Below, piece after piece: positions 43,601 through 51,448 of a stretch of DNA of 64,000 nucleotides. The notes under the pieces are model-generated. The model had not been told where the DNA came from and made no database searches. It saw only the letters and a program-made list of their open reading frames with translations. The position numbers and the translations under genes are program-made. The stretch lies in assembly GCA_035967665.1 (NCBI GenBank), contig JAYWLB010000021.1, positions 62,001 through 126,000 on the forward strand, given 5' to 3'. The stretch comes from Arctic95D-9 sp035967665. Its GTDB lineage: Bacteria > Verrucomicrobiota > Verrucomicrobiia > Verrucomicrobiales > DEV007. How positions within the stretch are numbered: the first letter of the stretch is position 1; every line of letters starts with the position of its first letter.

Positions 43601-46006
43601 ACGGCGCTCATTCCGGAAAGTGGGCCGCCCGTTGGCGCCGATTACTTTTACGGTGTACCAGAGTTCCCGCTCGACGAGTATTTTGGCGGCGACAGGATTG
43701 GTGTGTGCTTTGCCGTCTGTGGTGACCGCTGCGATGGAGAAAGTAGCGGTGTCGCCGGCGCGGTGGACCCCGTCAGGTTTCCGGAGCCCGAGGTAGAAGT
43801 CGGAACTGTGAACGGTGAAGGCCTTTGAGTTAGAGATTGTTTGTTGGTTCGCATCCGTGATTTCAGCGGTGATGGAGACTTTGCGCGGGGCCGGCTTGAG
43901 TCCCTGATCCGGAAGGGTGAAGTCGATGCTTGCCTCCCCTTTGGAAGTGAGCTGTCCGGTGCCGTCAGTCGAAAAGTTATCGCTGTCCTGAGTGTCGTCT
44001 CCGAATTGGAATTCATCGAATCCTTTGGGGCGGGGGAAGTCGTCGTAAGAATAAAGATTCCACGCGAGCGATGCCTTGGAGAGTGATTTGCCCATGTAGT
44101 AGCGGGCGTTCAGCGGGATGCTGATTTCCTCTCCGGAGAGATAGGAGGATTCGCCCCCCAGCGACACCTCGAAGGTGTTGACACGGTAGTCCTCGACTTG
44201 AAAGGAACCGTGAGTGATAAGTCTCCAGTCAGGATGCTCGCCTTCTTTGAGTTTGTTGAAATCGATTTCGATGGAGTGCCATCCCATTCCCGCGGCGGGG
44301 AGTTTAAAGGCATCGTCGAAGCTACCCAATTCAGAGAAACTGATTTCACGATCCACGATCTTCCGGTGACGGGAATTGAAGATGCGGAGTTGTGCGGTTC
44401 CGGGAGCGGCTCCGAGCAGGCTGTCTTCGTCGACGAATCGCGAGATCGCTTTCAGCTTCACTTCGTCGCCGGGGCGATAGATGTTGCGATCGGTGAAGAG
44501 AAGGGTGCGACGTTCGCCTGTTACGAGTTCCTCGTAGCGTTGCGGAATGGAGAAACTCCAGAGTCCGGTTGAGCTGAGATCACCGTGGAACCGGATAACA
44601 TGACGATCATTTCCGAGGCGGGCGTCGAGGTAGAGGGTGCCTTCCACATCACTGTAAACTCCTGGTGGAATTGTGGCTGTGCCGTCGACTCCTGTTTTCG
44701 TCTGGTGCAGTGATTGGGCTGTTTCGGTGGTCACCTCGATTTCAATTCCGGGAAGCGTGTTCCCTGACTCCAATGAAAAAGCGTAGAGTAAGGTGCCCTT
44801 GCCCGACTGCTTCCATGCGAGGCCGATGTCGGTGAGCTGGAAGAGACTCTGAGCGCCGACGGCGAGATCGTCACGCGTGGCGGATTTGCCTTCGGAGCAG
44901 AGGTAGAATGCACCGGTGGTGGCACCTTCGGCGAGTTCATTCCAGTCGAGCGTGATGGACTCGGATTTGTCGACTCCCACGGTGGGATCGGTGAATTTCT
45001 CGAAGGTCGTTTTCCCGGGTGCCATTGCAAAAGGCGTTGCCTCTTCGCCTCCCCAGCCTTCGTAATTATTGTCGTAGTCATGAAGGGCGAGAATGAGTTC
45101 AGCTCCTTCGAGACGTTTCATTCGGGTGCGAAGTCCTGTTAGGTTGCCTGTTTTGATTTCAAACTTCCGATGGCCCGATGCGTTCTGTGTCGAGCTGAAA
45201 GCGGGGAAGGTGATGAAGCCCGGGTTGGGAATGAAGGTGACTTCTTTTGAGACGAACTGTTGGGATTGAGTTTTGTCGTTTGCGAGAATGCCTTCCCGAA
45301 TTTTGACTTCGTAATTGATTCCGTAATCAAAGTCACCGTTGACGAGGATTTGGCGTCGCGAGGAGGTGAAGGTGAGGTTTGAGGGGGTAGGGGAGATGGA
45401 GATGAAATCCTTCAGGGTTGCTTCATCAAACCCTTTTGCGAGGGCGTATTTGTTGTGCTTTATCTGTAGCTTGAGCGATCCGTTGTAGGGATTTGAGGTT
45501 TCGATCTCATCGAATTCAAAAGCATAGAGTTCGCCTACATAGTCGAGGCTGCTTTCGGTAATATGTTTTTTTTCATCGAGGCTTCCGAAACCCAGCTTGG
45601 CGTGGAGGTGCCATTTGAAGCCGACCGGTAGTGGCCCGGCCGGTTTGAAGAGAATCAGATTTTCAAGCGCTGCTGCTTCGTTCGGGCGTGAGTGAATTCG
45701 TTTAACGTCCTCCGCAGTGGGGCGCGTCGCGACAAGCTTCACGAATTGCTTTTTCTCCTTATTGTAGAGTTGGAAATACTTCGCAGCCTGACCGGGATCG
45801 ACCGGGGCGCTGAATTGCAGAAGAAAAGGGGATTCAGCAGTGAGCGGATTGTTGCTGTTGTTGAACTGGTAGGGATAGCGGCTGAATGTCAGGCTTTGAA
45901 GAGCCTTTTTTTCGGTTTCTTCTGCGATGGCTTCGGAGTGACCGGCAAGCGTTAGAAAACTGAGACAGGTAAGAGCATACAGATAAATCAGTGGCTTCGA
46001 TTTCAT
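40604..46006 (-). CDS. bacterial alpha-2-macroglobulin
   Basis: 1800 residues, signal peptide near 1-27 (the cysteine in LYALTCLSF does not make a good lipobox). A series of MG beta-sandwich domains (for example TDRNIYRPGDEVKLKAISRF, DKTTYKAGETARLLARSPVF, VTFFAVDEGVLSLTDHKTPD) is followed by the thioester motif Y-G-C1326-V-E-Q and the helical thioester domain (MQTGDGGLGYWPGSSNSVLW). It traps attacking proteases in the periplasm by thioester-linked capture. Coupled to pbpC by a 4-bp overlap. A hairpin GAGAGT-TGG-ACTCTC (46037-46051) lies just upstream. Confidence 0.95.
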   Translation of the reverse strand: MKSKPLIYLYALTCLSFLTLAGHSEAIAEETEKKALQSLTFSRYPYQFNNSNNPLTAESPFLLQFSAPVDPGQAAKYFQLYNKEKKQFVKLVATRPTAEDVKRIHSRPNEAAALENLILFKPAGPLPVGFKWHLHAKLGFGSLDEKKHITESSLDYVGELYAFEFDEIETSNPYNGSLKLQIKHNKYALAKGFDEATLKDFISISPTPSNLTFTSSRRQILVNGDFDYGINYEVKIREGILANDKTQSQQFVSKEVTFIPNPGFITFPAFSSTQNASGHRKFEIKTGNLTGLRTRMKRLEGAELILALHDYDNNYEGWGGEEATPFAMAPGKTTFEKFTDPTVGVDKSESITLDWNELAEGATTGAFYLCSEGKSATRDDLAVGAQSLFQLTDIGLAWKQSGKGTLLYAFSLESGNTLPGIEIEVTTETAQSLHQTKTGVDGTATIPPGVYSDVEGTLYLDARLGNDRHVIRFHGDLSSTGLWSFSIPQRYEELVTGERRTLLFTDRNIYRPGDEVKLKAISRFVDEDSLLGAAPGTAQLRIFNSRHRKIVDREISFSELGSFDDAFKLPAAGMGWHSIEIDFNKLKEGEHPDWRLITHGSFQVEDYRVNTFEVSLGGESSYLSGEEISIPLNARYYMGKSLSKASLAWNLYSYDDFPRPKGFDEFQFGDDTQDSDNFSTDGTGQLTSKGEASIDFTLPDQGLKPAPRKVSITAEITDANQQTISNSKAFTVHSSDFYLGLRKPDGVHRAGDTATFSIAAVTTDGKAHTNPVAAKILVERELWYTVKVIGANGRPTFRNERRLETISEEDFLFTTQIETKTGLTAANPKQIQFEKAGDYLITLSGRDAQGRPVLTRSRFTVIGAEEPAWSWHDVIRIDLIPDKTTYKAGETARLLARSPVFGQALFTTERGGVRTTESIAITDYETVLEVPVDAECAPNIFASLMIIRGSGKSPHIHQSADYRLGYCQINVDDPASHLTATINTGEAKSYQPGETVEVSTTITSHDGTPVPNAEVTFFAVDEGVLSLTDHKTPDPADVFFEEFPLAVWTGQSLSDLLAENPQEQYFDNKGYVIGGGGMGDGTNPDRLRKDFKALAFWEAALNTGEDGKVTAKFVAPDNLTTFRVMAVVAQGNRFGHAEAPLVINKPLMIEPALPRFTNVTDQIDVAAIVHNNTEKRQEISLTVELDKHAVFLTKIGTPAPTNAATPSEISRTLTAFIEPGGTESFALPVALTEVGEAKWTWKVASITETQFRDATESKIQVGYPLPTLRESHSLSLLDGGENTDALSGFAPRLLEGTGEVELTLSNSRLVEAGDALGYLLNYPYGCVEQTTSSLIPWLSTQQLRPVLPDLEKTEAEVAATIETGIARLFSMQTGDGGLGYWPGSSNSVLWGSAYAGVAIAIAQRREIPVPEEQANALWNYLSDQLRKAGEIKNTYELSQRCLACYTLALAGKSESSYHEVLFQKQSELSAEARALLALALIESETQAPGRIAVLLNPDPNVPVSEVSWYKRPYIVATQLLAQTKLNANSEESGRLVTELMKLKGPRNGWGSTYSNAWPLIALAEYGEATSDQLGANDISVTMGEQTFQIQLPAKPTGKTLSIPFSSEEDPSKLTIKASHSNPVHANLIVSSRPAIMPVKPENRGFAIKRRYEKVLNDGSIAPAENIQVGDLILISLDVNIPNERESYIAIDDPLPAIFEAVNPEFKTQETKKVNTDRKARTLYTNYREIRKDRVLFFADSVYRAGDYTLQYLARVNAPGDVTAPPAKIEAMYEPQRYGLSGTESISARARNDNSGTVAAR

Positions 46007-46107
46007 AGTGGCAGGCGTATAGACCGGAAGTGGCCGGAGAGTTGGACTCTCAATACCTACACTTTATGAAATTCTTTCAAAAAGATCGATCCAATTTACC
46101 TGCTCTT

Positions 46108-48084
46108 TTAAATAAGAACGGCAGTTCTCACAAACGGTGGAATCGGACAACCCATCGCATCAGCCATGGCGCGGATTAGCTCCGCCTCTCTACTGGATAT
46201 CGCACCGTCAGCCATGACGCTTTTGCTCGCGGCTTCAAGGAGGTGCTTTTTCACTGTGGGGGTGGCTTTCGCAAATTTCTCCAGTGCCGTCTCGATGTGA
46301 TCGAGACCGCATTCCTCTGCTGACTTGAATGAAATTTCCGTGCCGAGAGTGTTGGCGATATGATTGGAGGCTTTTCGGAATGCCTCCTGAATTGCGTTGT
46401 CGTCATCGGGGTGGCTCATTGCCGCCAGCGTTGTGATGACGATTCCGGCTTCATTGGAAAGCGAACGCAGATTGCGGTATTTGATTCTCGGCGGACTCTG
46501 GTGCTCAAAGTAGTTGTCGAGGTGCCGTGTCACGATGTTGAGGAGAGTGAATTCAAAGAGATCTATTCTCTTGTCGCTGTGGATCAGATCGCTGATGATT
46601 TTGCGAAAGCGCTGGTATTCCCCCGACGAAAGCTTGCGGAGGGAGTGAATTGCGAGGTCGACGAGAGCCAGTTTTACGGCCGAGTGAATGTTTCGGATTT
46701 CGCTGAAGAGATCACTTACGACTTGATAGGTGGTGTCGTCGGTGTCCTGCCGAAGCCGGCTCAATTCGGCATTTCTGAGACTTTCATCCTGCGCTAACAA
46801 GAGCGTAAAGACGATGGCCTGGGCGCCTGAAAGGGTGTGACAGGCTTCGATCCAGTGTTCGGGAATGGATGCGTGGATTTCTTCTCCAAGCTGGATTTGT
46901 TCCGGGTGGAGGGCGCTCATGCTTTCGATCGCCTCCTCGTCGGTGAGATGAACTTTGCCTTCACCTCCGTCGAGAAACATTCCGGGAAGCGATCTTCCGG
47001 GAAGCGAACTTCCGGAGGAGTCAGGTGCGGGGCGTTCGCGACTTCTGCGCCGGTCCTCTTTCTCCGTGATGGGCGGGAGCGAAACGGCGCTGTATTCTCC
47101 GTTCCAGCTGGGGACGAGGCGTTTGATGCGATCGGAGAGGGGAGGGTGCGTCGCGAGCAGGGAGGAGGAAAGAGCATTTCCGAAGAAGAGGTGGCTCGCG
47201 TCTTTGGCCATGGGATGCGCCACGGAGGAACCTGCTTTGAGGCCGCCGATTTTTTGAAGTGCTCCCGCAATACCGTCAGGGTTTCTCGTGAATTGAACCG
47301 CGGAGGCGTCGGCGAGGTATTCGCGCTGGCGGGAGATCGAAGCCTTGATCAATTTGGCAAAAAAGCTCCCGATGTATCCGATCGCGAGAAGCCCTACTCC
47401 TGCGAGCATGATGACCAGAGCCGCGCTGGCACCGTCCTTATTCCGGCTCGTATGACGACTGCCGCGGAAAGCGCTCCGGATGATAAGCTCTCCCATGAGG
47501 GCGAGAAATAGAATTCCAAAAAGCAGCCCGATGAGGCGCATATTCAGTTTCATATCTCCATTGAGAATATGAGAAAACTCGTGAGCGATCACGCCCTGCA
47601 GTTCGTCGCGGGTCAGCAGGGTCATGCATCCGCGGGTCACTCCGACAACGGCATCGCTCGTGGTCCGCCCTGCGGCAAATGCATTGATTGAGTCTTCCGA
47701 GTCCATCACATAGACCGTTGGAACCGGAACCCCGGAGGCGATGGCCATTTCCTCCACGATGTTGATGAGACGACGCTCGTGATAGTCGGTTGTGTGGATG
47801 TCGACTTCGCGTCCGCCCAACTCCCGGGCAACCACTTCCCCGCCGCCGGAAAGCTGCATCGTCTTGAAGGTCGAGGCCAGAAAAACCACGGCTACGGTGC
47901 CGCCCGCCGTCATGATGAAAAGCTCGGGTTGCCACCAGGTAAGATCTCCTGACCCGGTGAACATCTCAATCGCGATGGCGAGGCCGTAGACGGCTGCGAT
48001 GATGCCGGCGAGAGCGAGAATGAAGTAGAAGATGAGAACGTGGCTCTTCTTTCTTGCTACCTCCTGGTGTTCGAAGAAATCCAT
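46108..48084 (-). CDS. M48-family (HtpX-like) membrane metalloprotease with TerB-like C-terminal extension
   Basis: 658 residues, about twice the length of HtpX. Two N-terminal TM helices (about 16-40 and 53-70), zinc-protease motif H168-E-F-S-H172 in GVIAHEFSHILNGD, two further TM helices (GLLFGILFLALMGELII; ALVIMLAGVGLLAIGYIGSF) and the third ligand region REYLADASAVQFTRNPDG. The C-terminal ~300 residues are helical and soluble and end with a TerB-like segment (AASKSVMADGAISSREAELI). It likely degrades misfolded membrane proteins. The upstream lemA gene is 46 bp away, a widely conserved pair. Confidence 0.88.
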   Translation of the reverse strand: MDFFEHQEVARKKSHVLIFYFILALAGIIAAVYGLAIAIEMFTGSGDLTWWQPELFIMTAGGTVAVVFLASTFKTMQLSGGGEVVARELGGREVDIHTTDYHERRLINIVEEMAIASGVPVPTVYVMDSEDSINAFAAGRTTSDAVVGVTRGCMTLLTRDELQGVIAHEFSHILNGDMKLNMRLIGLLFGILFLALMGELIIRSAFRGSRHTSRNKDGASAALVIMLAGVGLLAIGYIGSFFAKLIKASISRQREYLADASAVQFTRNPDGIAGALQKIGGLKAGSSVAHPMAKDASHLFFGNALSSSLLATHPPLSDRIKRLVPSWNGEYSAVSLPPITEKEDRRRSRERPAPDSSGSSLPGRSLPGMFLDGGEGKVHLTDEEAIESMSALHPEQIQLGEEIHASIPEHWIEACHTLSGAQAIVFTLLLAQDESLRNAELSRLRQDTDDTTYQVVSDLFSEIRNIHSAVKLALVDLAIHSLRKLSSGEYQRFRKIISDLIHSDKRIDLFEFTLLNIVTRHLDNYFEHQSPPRIKYRNLRSLSNEAGIVITTLAAMSHPDDDNAIQEAFRKASNHIANTLGTEISFKSAEECGLDHIETALEKFAKATPTVKKHLLEAASKSVMADGAISSREAELIRAMADAMGCPIPPFVRTAVLI

Positions 48085-48130
48085 AGGGCTGGCCCGCCAC
48101 AGTGAAGTGGCGGGAAATCCGGGAGACGAA

Positions 48131-48721
48131 TTAGAATTTTACTTTAACGCTCTCGCGCTCGCTTTCGTCCGAGACCTCAAACATCGTTGCAGGAACAAAG
48201 TTGAACATGTTCGCGATGAGGTTCGACGGGAACATCTCCAGCTTGTTGTTGAAATGCATCACGGCGTCGTTGTAGGACTGGCGGGAAAAAGCGACTTTCG
48301 ATTCGGTTGAGGTCAGCTCTTCCTGCAATTGCAGCATGTTTTGATTGCTGCGCAGGTCCGGATAATTTTCCGAAAGGGCAAAGAGTCGCCCGAGGACGCC
48401 TCCGAGTCCGTTCTCCGCTTCAGCGAGATTTGACATCGAGGCGGCATCTCCGGGATTGGCACCTTCGCGTGCGGAAGTGGCAGCGTTTCTGGCTGTGATT
48501 ACGGCTTCGAGAGTCTCGCGTTCGTGCTCCATGTAGGTTTTCACGGTCTCGACGAGATTGGGAATGAGATCGTGGCGCCGCTTTAATTGAACGTCGATCT
48601 GAGCAAACGCGTTCTTGTAGCGGTTGCGGAGTTTCACAAGGCCGTTGTAAAGCCCGATGACAAAAATTACCGGCAGGAGGATAACCGCTGCGACGACCAG
48701 GATGATAATAAGCGTGTTCAT
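48131..48721 (-). CDS. lemA: LemA family protein
   Basis: 196 residues. A single N-terminal TM (IIILVVAAVILLPVIFVIGL) then the LemA helical domain with NGLVKLRNRYKNAFAQIDVQ, LKRRHDLIPNLVETVKTYME, RETLEAVITARN and NYPDLRSNQNMLQLQEELTS, all characteristic. LemA proteins commonly accompany M48 proteases and may shape membrane processes, though their biochemical role is not established. First gene of the lemA-M48 pair, with a 233-bp AT-rich divergent region upstream. Confidence 0.94.
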   Translation of the reverse strand: MNTLIIILVVAAVILLPVIFVIGLYNGLVKLRNRYKNAFAQIDVQLKRRHDLIPNLVETVKTYMEHERETLEAVITARNAATSAREGANPGDAASMSNLAEAENGLGGVLGRLFALSENYPDLRSNQNMLQLQEELTSTESKVAFSRQSYNDAVMHFNNKLEMFPSNLIANMFNFVPATMFEVSDESERESVKVKF

Positions 48722-48954
48722 AAATGGATGACTAAAGGTTAGACGATACGGCTTAAGCGCCTATCGGAAATTAATTTGAGCGTTTCGCTGAATTTTCTCG
48801 ATTACAAAATTGAAGGTTTTTTGAACCTGTACCGCGATTTTAGATCGAATATAAAAAGTTTTCAGAGTAAATGGCTTGTTTTATTATGGTATTCAAGATA
48901 TTTTAAAAAAGTTAACTAAAATTTTGAACCGGTTCAGGTCGATTTTGTCACCGT
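48722..48954. other. 233-bp AT-rich divergent promoter region
   Basis: No gene. It separates lemA from the ExbB-like gene and contains a perfect 12-bp palindrome TGAACCGGTTCA (48925-48936) 18 bp before the downstream start. AACCGGTT is repeated at 50588-50595 ahead of pgsA. Promoter boxes cannot be fixed because the whole stretch is AT-rich. Confidence 0.5.
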
Positions 48955-49890
48955 ATGATTATTCAATTTTCTTCAATTCAACTGATGGGAAGCATTTCCC
49001 ACGCCTTGAATCAGTCTCTCGTCCCCGGGAAGCTGGTGATGTGGGTGCTTTTTATGCTGTCGATTGCGTCATGGGTCGTAATCCTCTCGAAAGCGACTCA
49101 GTTACATCGGATGAACCGGGCGGGGAAAAAATTCTCAGATCGCTTGAGAAAGTCCAAGACGACTCTGGAGGTCTTCGAAGAAGGATGGGATGACTCGGAT
49201 GCGCTTCAGTATCAGATATACCTCGCCGGGGCTCGTGAAGCGGCCTACCAGCTTCTGGGCAGCCGGGAGCCCTCTGAAATGCTTCAGAACCGCGTTAAAG
49301 AGGCAGGGCGACTTTCTTCGCGGAAAATGGATTATCTTACTCTGGCGTTTCAGACGGGGTATCGCTCTGCTTTGCTAAAACTGGAGTCCGGTATCTCGAT
49401 GCTCAAGATTTTCGGTGTGGCGGCCTGTTTGCTTGGAATTTTTGGATGTATCTGGGTGGTCATGGTTGGTTTTGACAGCGCGAAGACTTTTGAGGAAATC
49501 GCCCCTGAAGTGGGTGCCGGTCTCGGATTTATCGTCGTTTCCTTTTTGATTATTGTTCCTTCGAAGTTGGCCCGTCTTGCCTTTGGAATGGTTGTAAAAA
49601 CACGCCGGCGTCAGTTGCAGCAGTTTCGGGATGATATATCGAGGCTTTTTGAGAGGAGTTTCGCCTTGCGGGAAAGTCAGAGTGAAATTCCCGCTGCGAG
49701 AGAGAATGTAGCGAAGCCTTCCGACCGCGGAGGCCGTCAGGAGAATTCCGGTTCAAGCGCGCCGGGCTCCGACTCAGGAGTGAAAAAGCAATACCATTCG
49801 ATCCGGGACAAGCTCGTTCCGAAATCGGAAGTGGAATCAATGTCCCTCAACCCTATCGCCCGTCAGACAGCTGTTTTGCGTGCCAAATAG
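48955..49890 (+). CDS. MotA/TolQ/ExbB-like proton-channel family protein
   Basis: 311 residues (a start at 48985 is also in frame; neither has a strong ribosome site). TM1 lies at about 27-45 (LVMWVLFMLSIASWVVIL), a cytoplasmic region with EMLQNRVKEAGRLSSRK, then two TM helices (MLKIFGVAACLLGIFGCIWVVMVGF and VGAGLGFIVVSFLIIVPSKLARLAF) with the ExbB/TolQ-like layout and a soluble charged tail of ~85 residues. The usual threonine or alanine signature around TM3 is only partly conserved, so it is a divergent member. No exbD/tolR gene follows. It would power an envelope process if active. Confidence 0.68.
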   Translation: MIIQFSSIQLMGSISHALNQSLVPGKLVMWVLFMLSIASWVVILSKATQLHRMNRAGKKFSDRLRKSKTTLEVFEEGWDDSDALQYQIYLAGAREAAYQLLGSREPSEMLQNRVKEAGRLSSRKMDYLTLAFQTGYRSALLKLESGISMLKIFGVAACLLGIFGCIWVVMVGFDSAKTFEEIAPEVGAGLGFIVVSFLIIVPSKLARLAFGMVVKTRRRQLQQFRDDISRLFERSFALRESQSEIPAARENVAKPSDRGGRQENSGSSAPGSDSGVKKQYHSIRDKLVPKSEVESMSLNPIARQTAVLRAK

Positions 49891-49906
49891 TAACCACAGG
49901 ATCTCA

Positions 49907-50518
49907 ATGAATGCGCCTTTTCAAAATGTCGGAATCATCTTTTTCGTAACCATTGTCCATGTTGTTGCGATTGCGGTCTATTCATCGAAGTCATTGCCGG
50001 CGACGACGGTGCAAAGGGCAATTGAGATACCGGATGTGGAATCTCTTGAGGTGATGCCGGAGCAGCTTGTAGGGAAACTGTCAGGCTTAAAGAGTGATGA
50101 GGTGATTGAGAAACCGGGAGGAACGGATAAGGCTGCCGGAGGCGAAAGCGTTGGCTCACCGGAAAAGAAGGAGCTCACAACTGAACGGAGCGACGATGTG
50201 GTGACGACGAAAGTGTCAAAACAGAAAGAAGATGGCGCGGTGCTTCAAGACGCGGGAGGTTCTGAAACGGTTCCCGGGAAATCCGTGAGCGAAGGAGTGG
50301 TGGCAGCTGAAGTTTTTAAGGAGATTCCGGCGGAACGCTGGGAAGAAAGTGATTTCGCGAAGCGGGTTCAGTATCCGGCTTTGGATGGGATGCCTGGAAA
50401 GAAGGCGAAAAAATTGGCTGAGAATAAAGCTAAACCCGTCCTCAAAACCGACCTTGGGAGCTCAGGCAGCGAACCAGCCCGCCGGGCGCGGTCATTTTCC
50501 CCGATTCCCGGATCGTAG
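49907..50518 (+). CDS. single-TM periplasmic protein, TonB-like position
   Basis: 203 residues from the ATG at 49907, which has AGGA at proper spacing; the longer frame from 49880 overlaps the upstream gene. One N-terminal TM (VGIIFFVTIVHVVAIAVYSS) leads into a charged, probably disordered stretch rich in E, K, S and V (TERSDDVVTTKVSKQKEDG). It has the topology of TonB/TolA but lacks the Pro-Glu/Pro-Lys repeats and the C-terminal TonB domain. It follows the ExbB-like gene by 16 bp, so the two are probably one operon. No family recognised. Confidence 0.6.
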   Translation: MNAPFQNVGIIFFVTIVHVVAIAVYSSKSLPATTVQRAIEIPDVESLEVMPEQLVGKLSGLKSDEVIEKPGGTDKAAGGESVGSPEKKELTTERSDDVVTTKVSKQKEDGAVLQDAGGSETVPGKSVSEGVVAAEVFKEIPAERWEESDFAKRVQYPALDGMPGKKAKKLAENKAKPVLKTDLGSSGSEPARRARSFSPIPGS

Positions 50519-50561
50519 GGGGGCAGTAATTCTAAGCGGGGTTCGCTCTTTCCGGGATCGA

Positions 50562-50589
50562 TTCAATGAATCAATATTGATGAATTGAA
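50562..50589. promoter_or_regulatory. 28-bp dyad upstream of pgsA
   Basis: A perfect 12-bp core ATCAATATTGAT (50570-50581) with outer arms TTCAAT and ATTGAA symmetrically placed. It is followed by GAACCGGTT, related to the palindrome ahead of the ExbB-like gene. No T-run, so an operator is more likely than a terminator. Confidence 0.5.
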
Positions 50590-50634
50590 CCGGTTGCCGC
50601 AGGGCAGGTAGGACGCTATCCTTACTTCCCTCCT

Positions 50635-51219
50635 ATGAATTTGCCGAATAAGCTTACCGTCGCACGATTGGTGCTCTCCTTTGTTTTTGTAGCGCTGCTA
50701 TCTATTGACGGCGTTTCGTTTGGTAAGACGGCAGCATTGATTGCTTTCTGCATCGCCGCTATCACCGATTTTCTGGATGGATACCTGGCGAGGAAACACA
50801 ATCTGGTTACCAATTTCGGAAAGCTCATGGATCCGCTCGCGGATAAAATCCTCATGTGTGCGGGGTTTGTTCTTCTGACCCGGCTCGAATTGATTCCAGC
50901 CTGGATTGTCGTTGTGATCCTTTCGAGGGAGTTCCTCGTTACCGGTCTCCGTCTCCTGGCTTCAGCTGAGGGTGTAGTTCTTGCTGCTGAGAATCTCGGA
51001 AAGTACAAGACAGTTTTTCAAATTGTGACGGTGATTTATTTCCTTCTGTTTCTCGCCGCCGCTGAGCCGGCTTTTGCATGGATCAGCCCGCTTTTTCAAA
51101 TGCATTTCTTCGGCCCCGACTTTCTCGGTCTCGCACTGATTTGGATTAGTCTTATCCTGACCTTGTTGTCCGGGGTTAGCTACGTGTGGAAAAACCGGAA
51201 GATTCTCGGGGATTGTTAG
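50635..51219 (+). CDS. pgsA: CDP-diacylglycerol-glycerol-3-phosphate 3-phosphatidyltransferase
   Basis: 194 residues, the normal size. Integral membrane enzyme that makes phosphatidylglycerol-phosphate. Starts MNLPNKLTVARLVLSFVFV, as typical for PgsA, and has the CDP-alcohol phosphotransferase motif D-G-x2-A-R-x8-G-x3-D-x3-D (DFLDGYLARKHNLVTNFGKL continuing MDPLADK). Several TM helices follow. Upstream lies a 28-bp dyad; downstream a 229-bp gap before bacterioferritin. Confidence 0.95.
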   Translation: MNLPNKLTVARLVLSFVFVALLSIDGVSFGKTAALIAFCIAAITDFLDGYLARKHNLVTNFGKLMDPLADKILMCAGFVLLTRLELIPAWIVVVILSREFLVTGLRLLASAEGVVLAAENLGKYKTVFQIVTVIYFLLFLAAAEPAFAWISPLFQMHFFGPDFLGLALIWISLILTLLSGVSYVWKNRKILGDC

Positions 51220-51448
51220 TCATTGCCGACGCAATTCTGTCAGGGTTGTCGAAAGGGGAAAAGTCTGGGAGCCGTCAGCTCTCTCATCTACGCTCTTCCG
51301 ATTCAGGGGCGTATCAGCGGTCTGCCGTGGTCGCAATCGAGGCTTCATTTTGATTTGCAAACTCTTGAGAATGGGTCTCATTAGTGTTGTGGGCGAGTGG
51401 GGCAGAGCATAAAGCGTGTCAGCGTTCGTCTTTCAAAGGGAATTATCT
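51220..51448 (+). other. 229-bp gap upstream of bacterioferritin
   Basis: No gene or tRNA seen. The left ~130 bp show no structure I can support. The right part holds the Fur-box-like dyad and a possible promoter: TTGCAA at 51355-51360 and, after 18 or 19 nt, CATTAG. Confidence 0.4.
51365..51382 (+). promoter_or_regulatory. Fur-box-like operator upstream of bfr
   Basis: TTGAGAATGGGTCTCATT closely resembles the classical Fur site TTGAGAATGATTCTCATT, differing in two central positions. It overlaps the presumed promoter of the bfr-bfd genes, about 70 bp before the bfr ATG. A Fur-family protein would link this operon to iron supply. Confidence 0.62.

Noticed and set aside
51220..51350. Possible tRNA or riboswitch in the gap before bfr
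   Set aside because: No cloverleaf, CCA-end stem or conserved riboswitch core could be found by eye.
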